DNA from: Clostridium sp. AWRP | GTDB taxonomy: Bacteria; Bacillota; Clostridia; Clostridiales; Clostridiaceae | DNA length: 64,000 nt | Assembly: GCF_004006395.2 (NCBI RefSeq) | Contig: NZ_CP029758.2 | Coordinates: forward strand, 1,798,001 to 1,862,000 | Direction: 5' to 3' | In this document: piece after piece, positions 27,241 to 35,136 of the stretch | Numbering within the stretch: position 1 is the stretch's first letter | How the letters are laid out: every line of letters starts with the position of its first letter | Notes under the pieces: model-generated | Seen by the model: the letters and a program-made list of their open reading frames with translations, nothing else | What the model was told of the DNA's origin: nothing | The model's database searches: none | Translations under genes and position numbers: made by a program

Positions 27241-27353
27241 TAATAAATGTTATTTAGGTAACTGACAAAATAGAAATTGATCATAGGAAGTGTAATATTA
27301 AGTTAAGACAGAGCCGAGCGCCTGGGCTATAAAATGTCTGGGCGCTTTTGTTT
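27241..27353 (+). ncRNA. Variant ZTP (pfl)-type riboswitch with terminator
   Basis: Aligned with the copy at 32325, this leader keeps AACTGAC, GGAAGTGTAATA and the 3' core GCCGAGCGCCTGGGC (27313-27327). The last overlaps a terminator, GCGCCTGGGC/GTCTGGGCGC plus TTTTGTTT. It departs from the ZTP core at positions that are constant in the family: ACTGGCG is ACTGACA, GGGAG is GGAAG, and the internal GTGG/CCAC hairpin is lost. P1 pairing is also weak. It may be non-sensing, a decayed copy or a variant with another ligand. It precedes the MoeA-like gene by ~50 bp. Confidence 0.65.
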
Positions 27354-27400
27354 GTAAAATACTTACATAAATTATGATAGTAATGGGGGGATGGTAATTA

Positions 27401-28618
27401 ATGAAAAGTGAAAATGAGGAACATATATCACTACCTGGAAATGAGGCTCTAAAGAGAATAATGGAAAGGTGTGACCTAAAATCACGAATAGAAACAGTAT
27501 CTCTAATTGATGGATTAGGAAGAGTGTGTGCTTACGACATTGTATCTATGAATACACTTCCTAATAGTCTTACTAGTAGGCTAGACGGCATATCTGTATA
27601 TTACCATGATTTTCAGAATGGAATACCTGATACTTCTAGCTGGAAAAGAGGAGTACAATATGATTTCGCAAATACTGGAATTGGCATTAAAAAGGATTAT
27701 GATACCGTTATCAAAATAGAAGAAGTTGAAATAGATAAATCAGGTAACATAAAAATATTAAAAGCACCCTCAGTAAAAGGAGAGCTCACCCAGCCTATAG
27801 GACAAAAAATGAGAAGAGGTGATGTGCTTGTAAAGTCCCATACGTTACTTACACCATCTCATCTTGAAATACTTGCTATGGGGGGAATTGATAAGATTGA
27901 TGTGCTCCAAAAACCTGTAGTAGCTATTATACCTACAGGTAATGAATTGGTTCCTGTAGGAAAACCATTACCATTAGGTAAAAATGTTGAGTCTAATAGT
28001 ATAATGATGAGAACAAAAGTTGTTCTTTGGGGAGGACAACCGCTAGTTTATGATATCGTTCCAGATGATCCTAAAAAAATTATAAATACACTTCTTGATG
28101 CTTTAAAAAAGGCGGATATTGTAATAATCAATGGAGGATCATCAAAAGGTACTGAGGACTATAATATAAAAATGTTAGAAGAAGTAGGAGAAGTACTAGC
28201 TCATGAAGTAGAACATGGACCAGGCAAACATACTTCATTTACAGCCGCTTATGGAAAGCCTGTAATTGGCATCGTAGGGCCACCAATTGGAGCCGAGTAC
28301 ACGGTAGATTGGTATGTTATGCCCCTTATTAATAAATATCTTTTTCAACCAACCATAAAGCCGCAAAGGTTACAAGTAGTTCTTACAAAACCAATTGTAT
28401 CAAAGCACCCATTCGATTTTTATGTACGTATTATTGTAAAATATGAGGACGGGCAGTATGAAGGTACGCCAGTAATTGGCCGTGACAAACCTGTTGTTGA
28501 AGGATTGATTTATGCAAATGCTCATTTATGCATACCGGGAAATGTTGATGGATATGAAGCAGGAGATAAAGTCGAAGTTGAGCTGCGCTGTCCCATCGAA
28601 CTTATAACAAAGAATTAA
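27401..28618 (+). CDS. Divergent MoeA-like molybdopterin molybdotransferase
   Basis: 405 aa, the normal MoeA length, with recognisable MoeA domains: an N-terminal linker region, the central MoaB/MogA-like domain (PVVAIIPTGNELVPVGKPLP, then NSIMMRT, then VIINGGSSKGTEDYN) and a C-terminal beta domain. MoeA inserts Mo or W into adenylated molybdopterin. Several active-site loops differ from the usual family: NSAMDGYA is replaced by TSRLDGISV, GGVSVGDYD by GGSSKGTEDY, and PGNPVS by VGPPIGA. It is therefore a paralogue, possibly with a changed metal or cofactor. First gene after the variant riboswitch, 73 bp upstream of the permease; GGGGGGATGG precedes ATG. Confidence 0.88.
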   Translation: MKSENEEHISLPGNEALKRIMERCDLKSRIETVSLIDGLGRVCAYDIVSMNTLPNSLTSRLDGISVYYHDFQNGIPDTSSWKRGVQYDFANTGIGIKKDYDTVIKIEEVEIDKSGNIKILKAPSVKGELTQPIGQKMRRGDVLVKSHTLLTPSHLEILAMGGIDKIDVLQKPVVAIIPTGNELVPVGKPLPLGKNVESNSIMMRTKVVLWGGQPLVYDIVPDDPKKIINTLLDALKKADIVIINGGSSKGTEDYNIKMLEEVGEVLAHEVEHGPGKHTSFTAAYGKPVIGIVGPPIGAEYTVDWYVMPLINKYLFQPTIKPQRLQVVLTKPIVSKHPFDFYVRIIVKYEDGQYEGTPVIGRDKPVVEGLIYANAHLCIPGNVDGYEAGDKVEVELRCPIELITKN

Positions 28619-28691
28619 ATTATTAAATGCCAAACAATAAAAAATAATTTTTGTAAGACAGCTAATTATAGTTTAAAGGGAGGACAAGTAT

Positions 28692-29768
28692 ATGCTAGAA
28701 GAAATGAAACTGGCTAATTCGTCTGAAAAATCTATGTCAAAATCAAAGCAGAAGAAATCAAGAACAACGTATATTATGATAATTATTGCCTTGTTACCAA
28801 TACTTTCTTTTTTTATTTCCTTAGCTATAGGCAGATATCCTATATCAGTATCACAATTTTTTAATGTTATATTATCAAATGTTTCAGGAATGGATAATTC
28901 AAAATATGCAACTATTAGCACAGTTTTATTTAACGTCAGGATTCCTAGAATTTTGTCGGCATTACTAGTTGGAGCAGGCTTAGCTATAGCTGGTTCTGCA
29001 TATCAGGGCTTATTCAAAAATCCAATGGTATCTCCAGATATACTTGGAGCTTCTTCTGGTGCGGGATTTGGTGCAGCATTTGGAATACTTTTGTCATTTA
29101 ACAGTTTTGGTATACAGATTTCAGCATTTCTATTTGGACTTGCAGCAGTTAGTATAACCTATTTAATAAGTATAATTATAGGAAGAGGTAATAATGCTAC
29201 ATTAATACTTGTGCTTACAGGTATGGTTGTTTCAGCTTTATTCTCTTCTTTTATTTCTATAACGAAATATGTGGCTGATCCCTATGATAAACTTCCAGCT
29301 ATAACTTTTTATTTGATGGGAGGATTATCTTCTGTTACTATGAAAGACATCAAAATATTATCGGTACCATTTATAATAGGAATTATACCATTAATTTTAT
29401 TGAGGTGGAAACTTAATGTACTTTCCTTTGGTGATGAAGAATCAAAATCTTTAGGTGTAGATACTTCAAAGTTAAGAATAGTTATAATACTTTGTTCAAC
29501 TCTAATTACTGCTGGAGCTGTATCAATCAGTGGTATCATTGGCTGGATAGGACTTGTAATACCTCATATAGCAAGAATGTTTGTGGGACCTAATTTTAAA
29601 GTCTTATTGCCTGCTTCCTTGTTGATTGGGGGTACATTCCTTTTATTAGTTGATGACGTAGCTAGATGTGCCTTTTCTGTGGAGATTCCATTAGGAATTC
29701 TCACATCATTAATTGGAGCACCATTTTTTATTTATCTTTTGATTAAAGGAAGGAGAGGATGGATATGA
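28692..29768 (+). CDS. FecCD/BtuC-type ABC transporter permease
   Basis: 358 aa, about ten membrane helices after a charged ~35-residue cytoplasmic lead. Family hallmarks: the N-terminal YPISVSQFFNVI, RIPRILSALLVGAGLAIAGS, then YQGLFKNPMVSPDILGASSG, and near the end ISGIIGWIGLVIPHIARMFV. It imports siderophores, cobalamin, haem or, in the MolBC subgroup, molybdate. It is the only permease in the island and must serve the surrounding binding proteins. GGGAGG lies about 8 nt upstream. The stop overlaps the next start (ATGA). Confidence 0.96.
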   Translation: MLEEMKLANSSEKSMSKSKQKKSRTTYIMIIIALLPILSFFISLAIGRYPISVSQFFNVILSNVSGMDNSKYATISTVLFNVRIPRILSALLVGAGLAIAGSAYQGLFKNPMVSPDILGASSGAGFGAAFGILLSFNSFGIQISAFLFGLAAVSITYLISIIIGRGNNATLILVLTGMVVSALFSSFISITKYVADPYDKLPAITFYLMGGLSSVTMKDIKILSVPFIIGIIPLILLRWKLNVLSFGDEESKSLGVDTSKLRIVIILCSTLITAGAVSISGIIGWIGLVIPHIARMFVGPNFKVLLPASLLIGGTFLLLVDDVARCAFSVEIPLGILTSLIGAPFFIYLLIKGRRGWI

Positions 29769-30298
29769 AAAAAATTTTTTTCACTGGTGAGAAGGGGATA
29801 GGTAAATCTACATTATTAGAAAAAGTTATTAAAAATATAGATTGTTCTATAGGCGGATTTATTCAAGAAAAAGAGTTTACAGAAGGAATGAAAATTTTTA
29901 AAGTTATTTCACTTTATAACGTGAATGATAATTATATTATGGGCAGATATGATGTAAAAAAAGAAAAAATGTATATAGATATGGACGTATTTAATGTTAT
30001 ATCTAAGGATGTACTTTTAAAAAGCTTATATAACAGAGATTTAATAGTACTTGATGAATTAGGATTTATGGAAGAAAATGCACCATTGTTCAAAGATATC
30101 ATTTTTAAAATACTTAATAGTGATAAGCCTGTTATAGGAGTATTAAAAGAATGTGATGGGGATTTTGTACAGAAAATAGCAAAGAGAGAAGATGTACAAG
30201 TAATTAGAATTGATGAAAATAATAGAAATTTTATGGAAGATAAAATTCTTCGAATTTTACAACAAAATGATGTAAGGTTGAAGAAAAATATAAGTTAA
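29765..30298 (+). CDS. P-loop NTPase, THEP1-like
   Basis: 177 aa. Walker A FTGEKGIGKSTLLEKV at the N-terminus, Walker B-like DLIVLDELGFMEENAPLFKD, resembling the NTPase_1/THEP1 nucleoside triphosphatases. Such small NTPases are found beside metal-cofactor genes, but their biochemical job is uncertain. ATG 29765 overlaps the permease stop (ATGA) and is 8 nt from GGAGAGG; an ATG two codons earlier is less well spaced. Tight coupling with the transporter argues for a role in handling the imported ligand or inserting metal. Confidence 0.82.
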   Translation: MKKIFFTGEKGIGKSTLLEKVIKNIDCSIGGFIQEKEFTEGMKIFKVISLYNVNDNYIMGRYDVKKEKMYIDMDVFNVISKDVLLKSLYNRDLIVLDELGFMEENAPLFKDIIFKILNSDKPVIGVLKECDGDFVQKIAKREDVQVIRIDENNRNFMEDKILRILQQNDVRLKKNIS

Positions 30299-30321
30299 AA
30301 AAATCATGGGGGGAAGAAAAA

Positions 30322-31359
30322 ATGAAAAAAATATCTAAAATTTTAATTTTATTGCTAATAGTATGTACCTTTGGAGCTTGTGGAAAAAGCACAACTTCTA
30401 CAAGTATAACGGCAGATAGTAATAAAAAGATTACTGTTACTGATGGATTAGGAAGAAAAGTAGAACTGTCCAAGCCAGCTGAAAAGGTATTAAGTGCTTA
30501 TCCTATAGCAACACAGATATTATGTGCTTTAGGGGAGCAAAATAATATTTTAGGTGCAGATGGAAAAATTGTAAAAGACCCATTAGGTTCTTCACCAAAG
30601 CCAGGTGCAAGTAAATCGTCTGCTACTAAAGATGCTAATGCGTTAAATGTGGAACAAGTAGCAGCTGCTAAACCAGATATTGTTTTTATACAAAAAAAGA
30701 ACAAACAAGTCATACCAAATCTTGAAAAAGCAAACATTAAGGTTTTTGTTGTAAATGCAGAGAACCTTGATGAATTAAAATCTACTGTGAAAAATTTAGG
30801 AATAGTTACTGGTAAAGAAAAAAAAGCAGATGAATTTATGGATTATTATACACAAAAGTTAGATTTTATTAATAATAAACTTAAAGGTGTAGATCAAAGA
30901 AATAAGCCTAAAGTATATATGGCAGGAGGAAGTATGTATTTAACTCCAGGAAAGAATATGTTTCAAAACTCATTGATTGAGTTAGGGGGTGGAATAAATG
31001 TGGCAGGTTCTTTAAGTAAAAGTGCTAAGTGGAGTGAAATATCTGCAGAGCAGTTAATTAGCTGGAATCCTGATATAATAATTCTTACACAATATTCTGG
31101 AGTAAAACCTCAGGATGTACTTAATAATGATGGTTTAAAAAATATAAATGCTGTGAAAAATAAAAAAGTTTATTTGATATCTTCAAAAATGAGTTCATGG
31201 GATATGCCTTGTCCACAGACAATTTTAGGAATAATGTGGTTAAATACAAAAACAAATCCTGAAGTATTTAAAGATACAAACATAACAAAAGAAGTAGATG
31301 ATTTTTATCAAAAATTTTATGGAACTACTTATACAAAGCTTGGTGGCACTTTAGACTAA
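30322..31359 (+). CDS. ABC transporter substrate-binding lipoprotein
   Basis: 345 aa. Lipobox FGAC (Cys 20), then a class III binding protein: ITVTDGLGRKVELSKPAEKV, NVEQVAAAKPDIVFIQKKN, GGGINVAGSLSKSAKW, SAEQLISWNPDIIILTQYSG. It is the binding protein embedded between permease, NTPase and ATPase, so probably the original partner of this transporter. It is more divergent from the other island binding proteins than they are from each other, and lacks the WLYKVNPQ signature. GGGGGGAAG precedes ATG. Confidence 0.93.
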   Translation: MKKISKILILLLIVCTFGACGKSTTSTSITADSNKKITVTDGLGRKVELSKPAEKVLSAYPIATQILCALGEQNNILGADGKIVKDPLGSSPKPGASKSSATKDANALNVEQVAAAKPDIVFIQKKNKQVIPNLEKANIKVFVVNAENLDELKSTVKNLGIVTGKEKKADEFMDYYTQKLDFINNKLKGVDQRNKPKVYMAGGSMYLTPGKNMFQNSLIELGGGINVAGSLSKSAKWSEISAEQLISWNPDIIILTQYSGVKPQDVLNNDGLKNINAVKNKKVYLISSKMSSWDMPCPQTILGIMWLNTKTNPEVFKDTNITKEVDDFYQKFYGTTYTKLGGTLD

Positions 31360-31410
31360 AATAGAAACGTTCTAAATGACATAATTTGATAAAAGGAGGA
31401 GAGGACGGGT

Positions 31411-32196
31411 ATGAAGTTAGAAATAAAAAATGTTAGTTGCGGTTATAATACAAAAGTTGTTGTAAAAGATATATCCATGAGTGTGAGCTCAGGAGAAATA
31501 TTGTGTCTATTGGGGCCAAATGGTGTAGGTAAAACTACTTTCTTTAAAACTATATTGGGTTTTTTAAAGCTTAAAGGTGGGGAAATACTCTTAGATGGAG
31601 AAAATATACATAACTGGTCTAGAAAACAGTTGGCTAAAAGCATTGGGTATGTACCACAGGCTCATACCCCTCCTTTTCCCTACAAAGTTTTTGATGTAGT
31701 ATTGATGGGCAGAACTGCTCATCTTTCAATGTTTTCTTCTCCTTCAAAAGAGGATAAAGATATTGCTGAGGAGGCTATAGATATCTTAAATATATCCTAT
31801 TTAAAAGACAAAATATATACAGAAATAAGCGGTGGGGAAAGACAAATGGTTTTAATTGCCAGGGCACTTGCACAATGTCCTAAAATGCTCATAATGGATG
31901 AACCAACTTCTAATTTGGACTTTGGAAATCAAATTAGAGTATTGGATCAAATAAAAAAGCTTTCTAAAAGAGGACTAGCAGTTGTTATGACTTCACATTA
32001 TCCTAACCATGCATTTATATGCTCTACGAAAGTGGCGTTTATGCAAAGAAACAATGTATTTACAGTAGGTAATGTAGATGAAGTTGTTACAGAGGATATG
32101 CTTAAAGAAGCATATGGTATTGATGTAAAGATTGTTAGCATACCCAATTCGAATGGAGAAGAGATGAAAGCTTGTGTGCCTGTGATTTCAAATTAA
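31411..32196 (+). CDS. FecE/BtuD-type ABC transporter ATPase
   Basis: 261 aa ATP-binding subunit: Walker A LLGPNGVGKTTFFK, Q-loop GYVPQAHTPPFPYKVFD, signature ISGGERQMVLIARALAQ, Walker B MLIMDEPTSNLDFGNQ and switch His in MTSHYPNHAF. Pairs with the FecCD permease to energise import. AAAGGAGGAGAGG precedes the ATG. It is the last gene of the first unit; no hairpin is visible directly after it and the second promoter follows 75 bp later, so read-through into the second riboswitch is possible. Confidence 0.96.
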   Translation: MKLEIKNVSCGYNTKVVVKDISMSVSSGEILCLLGPNGVGKTTFFKTILGFLKLKGGEILLDGENIHNWSRKQLAKSIGYVPQAHTPPFPYKVFDVVLMGRTAHLSMFSSPSKEDKDIAEEAIDILNISYLKDKIYTEISGGERQMVLIARALAQCPKMLIMDEPTSNLDFGNQIRVLDQIKKLSKRGLAVVMTSHYPNHAFICSTKVAFMQRNNVFTVGNVDEVVTEDMLKEAYGIDVKIVSIPNSNGEEMKACVPVISN

Positions 32197-32270
32197 AAGT
32201 ATATAAATAATTATAAAGTAATTAAACACAATATAATATATAATTTTATGACATGATTTGCTATGTTACG

Positions 32271-32299
32271 TTGCAAATTAAACAAAATTATAATATAAT
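32271..32299 (+). promoter_or_regulatory. Promoter of the second unit
   Basis: TTGCAA (32271-32276), 17-bp spacer, TATAAT (32294-32299); identical in layout to 27194-27222. The ZTP aptamer begins ~26 bp after the -10 box. Confidence 0.75.
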
Positions 32300-32324
32300 A
32301 TAAATGTATTAAATTTGTAATAAA

Positions 32325-32427
32325 TGTTATTACATAACTGGCGAAAGTGGAATTAACCACAGGGAGTGTAATACTAATTTAGGACAAAGCCGAGCGCCTG
32401 GGCGATAAATGTCTGGGCGTTTTTTTG
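32325..32427 (+). ncRNA. ZTP (pfl) riboswitch with intrinsic terminator
   Basis: Matches the ZTP/ZMP aptamer core: P1 TATTACA (32328-32334) pairs with TGTAATA (32367-32373), enclosing ACTGGCG, a GTGG/CCAC hairpin and GGGAG. The 3' pseudoknot half GCCGAGCGCCTGGGC is at 32389-32403. The same 3' half pairs with GTCTGGGCGT to make a terminator followed by seven Ts, so ligand binding and termination are mutually exclusive, the usual ON-switch design. ZTP accumulates when 10-formyl-THF is low. The usual regulon is purine and folate genes; here the RNA leads a metal-uptake unit. Confidence 0.88.
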
Positions 32428-32430
32428 CTT

Positions 32431-32867
32431 TATAAAAATGATATCGATTACGAGACATATATATCCATGAAGCCTGATATAGTTATGAACAACTCTGAAA
32501 ATAATTCTATAACTAAGGTGAGGCAGCAAAAACTTGGAAGCATACCTGTGGTAGTTGTGCATGATTTGGATACCCCAAATTTTGTCCCATACAATACATT
32601 TATGGGAAAGGTTTTAAGAGCAAAGCAAAGGGCAGACAAGTTGATATCTTTTTATAATAATGTAAGGAAATAAGTAGAGAATAAAGTTTCAAATATACCA
32701 GCTGAATAGAAAGTAAAGGTTTATTATGCTGAATGACCTAAAGGTTTACAAACTGATTAACAGTGGAATCCAGATGTTATTTTTATGGGGGGTGTTAATA
32801 ATACAAAATTAATTTTGAATGATCCTAAATGGAGCAATGTTAAGGAAGTAAAGGGTAATATTCAAAG
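32431..32867 (+). pseudogene. Substrate-binding protein remnant
   Basis: Homologous to the middle and end of the protein at 32881: YISMKPDIVMNN, KLGSIPVVVVHDLDTPNF, FMGKVLRAKQRADKLISFYN, then KVKVYYAE-stop-PKGLQT and WNPDVIFMGG...NDPKWSNVKEVKGN. It has at least four internal stops, no signal peptide and an internal deletion before WNPD. The remnant begins immediately after the riboswitch terminator, so a deletion fused the leader to mid-gene. Confidence 0.9.
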
Positions 32868-32880
32868 GAGGAATATAAGA

Positions 32881-33972
32881 GTGAAATACAAATTTAGCAA
32901 CAAAAAAATTACAATGGCTATTATAGCTGCGACGTTTATTAGCTCTATATTTGTGGCATGTTCTGCTAAAAGTAGCAGTAATTCGGTTAAAACAGATAAA
33001 GTTCAAATAGTGGACATGACTAATAGAAGCGTTAAAATACCTGCAGATGTTAAAAATGTTTTATCTATTAATCCGCCAACTACAATGATGACGTATATGC
33101 TTGCTCCTGACAAACTGATGGGATGGAATTTTAAAATGACAGGTAAGTATATGCCAGATAAATATAAGAAATTACCTATTGTAGGAGGATGGTATGGTAC
33201 CACCAAAGGTGATTATGAAAAATATATGGCCCTGAAACCTGATGTAATAATTGAGGGAGGGCGTACTAATGCACAATCCGTGGATATAATAAAAAGGGAT
33301 GCAGAAGAAGACCAGCAGAAGCTAGGGGGTATACCAGTTGTAGGTGCAACTGATACTGTAACTTTTGTGAACTTTCCAAACTATATAAAATTTATGGGGA
33401 AGGTTCTCGGGGAAAATCAGCAGGCTGAAAGATTAATATCATTCTATAATAAGGTAATAAACCAGACTAAAAGTGTGGCAGCTACTATTCAGGATAATCA
33501 AAAAGTAAAAGTTTATTATGCGCAAGGCTCAAAAGGCTTGCAAACTGCTCCAGCTCAATCTATGCATACACAACCTATAGATATTTGTGGTGGGGTTAAT
33601 GTGGCACAGGTTGCATTAGATAAAATGGGTATGGTTGAAGTATCTTCAGAGCAGGTACTAAAGTGGGATCCAGATGTGATTATAGCCACAGATGCTAGCT
33701 TTTACAAGGGTGTTTACTCTGATCCTGTATGGCAGGGTATTAAGGCTGTCAAAAATCATAAGGTGTATTTGGTGCCTAATGATCCTTTCAATTGGTATGA
33801 TAGGTCCCCAAGTGTGAATATGATACTTGGAATACCATGGACTGCTAAAATATTGTATCCAGATAAATTTCAAAATATAGATTTAAATGGCCTCATCAAG
33901 GAATTTTACTCTAACTTCTATCATTATAAACTTACTGACAGTGATGTTAATGCTTTACTCAACAATCAGTAA
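32881..33972 (+). CDS. ABC transporter substrate-binding lipoprotein
   Basis: 363 aa from GTG 32881 (AAAGGAGG about 10 nt upstream); the longer frame to 32785 runs through the pseudogene and is rejected because the signal peptide starts here (KITMAIIAATFISSIFVAC, Cys 27). Class III binding fold: VQIVDMTNRSVKIPADVKNV, KYMALKPDVIIEGG, QPIDICGGVNVAQVALDKMG, SSEQVLKWDPDVIIATDASF. It is the first intact gene behind the ZTP riboswitch. No partner permease in its unit, so it presumably docks on the permease at 28692. The ligand is unknown. Confidence 0.92.
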   Translation: MKYKFSNKKITMAIIAATFISSIFVACSAKSSSNSVKTDKVQIVDMTNRSVKIPADVKNVLSINPPTTMMTYMLAPDKLMGWNFKMTGKYMPDKYKKLPIVGGWYGTTKGDYEKYMALKPDVIIEGGRTNAQSVDIIKRDAEEDQQKLGGIPVVGATDTVTFVNFPNYIKFMGKVLGENQQAERLISFYNKVINQTKSVAATIQDNQKVKVYYAQGSKGLQTAPAQSMHTQPIDICGGVNVAQVALDKMGMVEVSSEQVLKWDPDVIIATDASFYKGVYSDPVWQGIKAVKNHKVYLVPNDPFNWYDRSPSVNMILGIPWTAKILYPDKFQNIDLNGLIKEFYSNFYHYKLTDSDVNALLNNQ

Positions 33973-34074
33973 TAAATTAATGGAAGGAGGAACACTTGTA
34001 ACAAAGGATTCAAAAGAAGAGATGAGCGATTTATTCATTAAAACAATGGCTGACAGGGATAACTTAAATTTAAG

Positions 34075-35114
34075 ATGGGAGAACAAAAGTCTTCAACAAA
34101 AGCAACTTCACAATCTACAAATAATGTTCAAAATAATAACGGCACACGCAGTATTACAAATTTAGATGGATCTACTGTAGTTGTTCCTAATAAGGTAAAC
34201 AAAATAGCTGTAACATTTGGTCCAGCTTATGAAAAAGTAGTTTTATTGGGAGATGAAGATAAGATTGTAGCAGATGGAGATTATCATATTAGCGGTTGGC
34301 CTTGGTCAAATAAGATATATAAGCGATTGAATCAAGTACATGGAATTCCTAATGTTCACTCCAAATTAAATGTAGAAGAACTTATGAAGTATAAACCAGA
34401 TGTTGTATTTCATTTTTCAAAACCAGACGAAATACAAAAAATTAATGATGCTAAAATGGTAGGTGTACCTTCAGTATCCACAGGGAAATTAGAGGATACA
34501 AAGAAAATGGTTACATTTTATGCAAAAGTTCTTGGAACCAAGGAGGAAAAAATTGCAGAACAATATTGTGAATATTTTGATGAAAAACTAAAGATGGTAA
34601 CAGATATTACTTCAAAAATTCCAGATACTGAAAAGCCTACAGTATATTTTTCTAATCAAAAGCTGTTGTGGACTTCAGGAAAGGATACAGATATTCCAGA
34701 AGTGATTAACTTGGCAGGTGGTAAATGTGTAAATAAGGATGTAGAAGGAGCCAATCAGACTCAGGTTGGAATTGAACAGCTAATTCAATGGAACCCTCAA
34801 TATATATTTGTTGATCATGCAGGTTCTTTAGGAAATGAACCAGCAGAAAGTGTTATAAAGAAAATGATTATCGGTATAAAAAGATTTCTGCAGTAGCAAA
34901 TAATAAAGTTTATATTGTACCTACAGGAGTTTTTTTCTGGGATTCAGGGGTTCAGAAGATATTGATGGTTATGTGGATGGCAAAACAACTTCATCCAGAT
35001 AAGTTTAAAGATTTAGATATGACGAAAGAAGTTAAACAATTTTATTCAAAATTTTTTAAATATAACCTTACGGATGAAGAAACTAAAAAAATACTAGATC
35101 ATTTGAATCCTTAA
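34075..35114 (+). pseudogene. Substrate-binding protein without signal peptide and frameshifted
   Basis: Encodes a class III binding protein from just after the lipobox (GEQKSSTKATSQ...TNLDGSTVVVPNKV) to NLTDEETKKILDHLNP. The signal peptide and lipobox Cys are gone. The sequence upstream (33980-34074) is an unrelated coding-like stretch (KDSKEEMSDLFIKTMADRDN), so a deletion fused two genes here. A 1-nt loss in an A-run near 34862 shifts the frame after ESVIKK; the other frame continues YKKISAVANNKVYIVPTGVF. It is unlikely to act as an exported receptor. Confidence 0.88.
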
Positions 35115-35136
35115 TAAAAAGAGAGGGTAATTGATA

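Noticed and set aside
32785..32880. N-terminal extension of the receptor gene at 32881
   Set aside because: The extra 32 codons are the end of the decayed receptor (NDPKWSNVKEVKGN), and a lipoprotein signal peptide begins at GTG 32881 after AAAGGAGG.
33887..34165. 92-codon ORF crossing from one receptor gene into the next
   Set aside because: It starts inside the preceding receptor gene; its second half is out of frame with the clear receptor homology. Only the 33980-34074 stretch looks like a real gene remnant.
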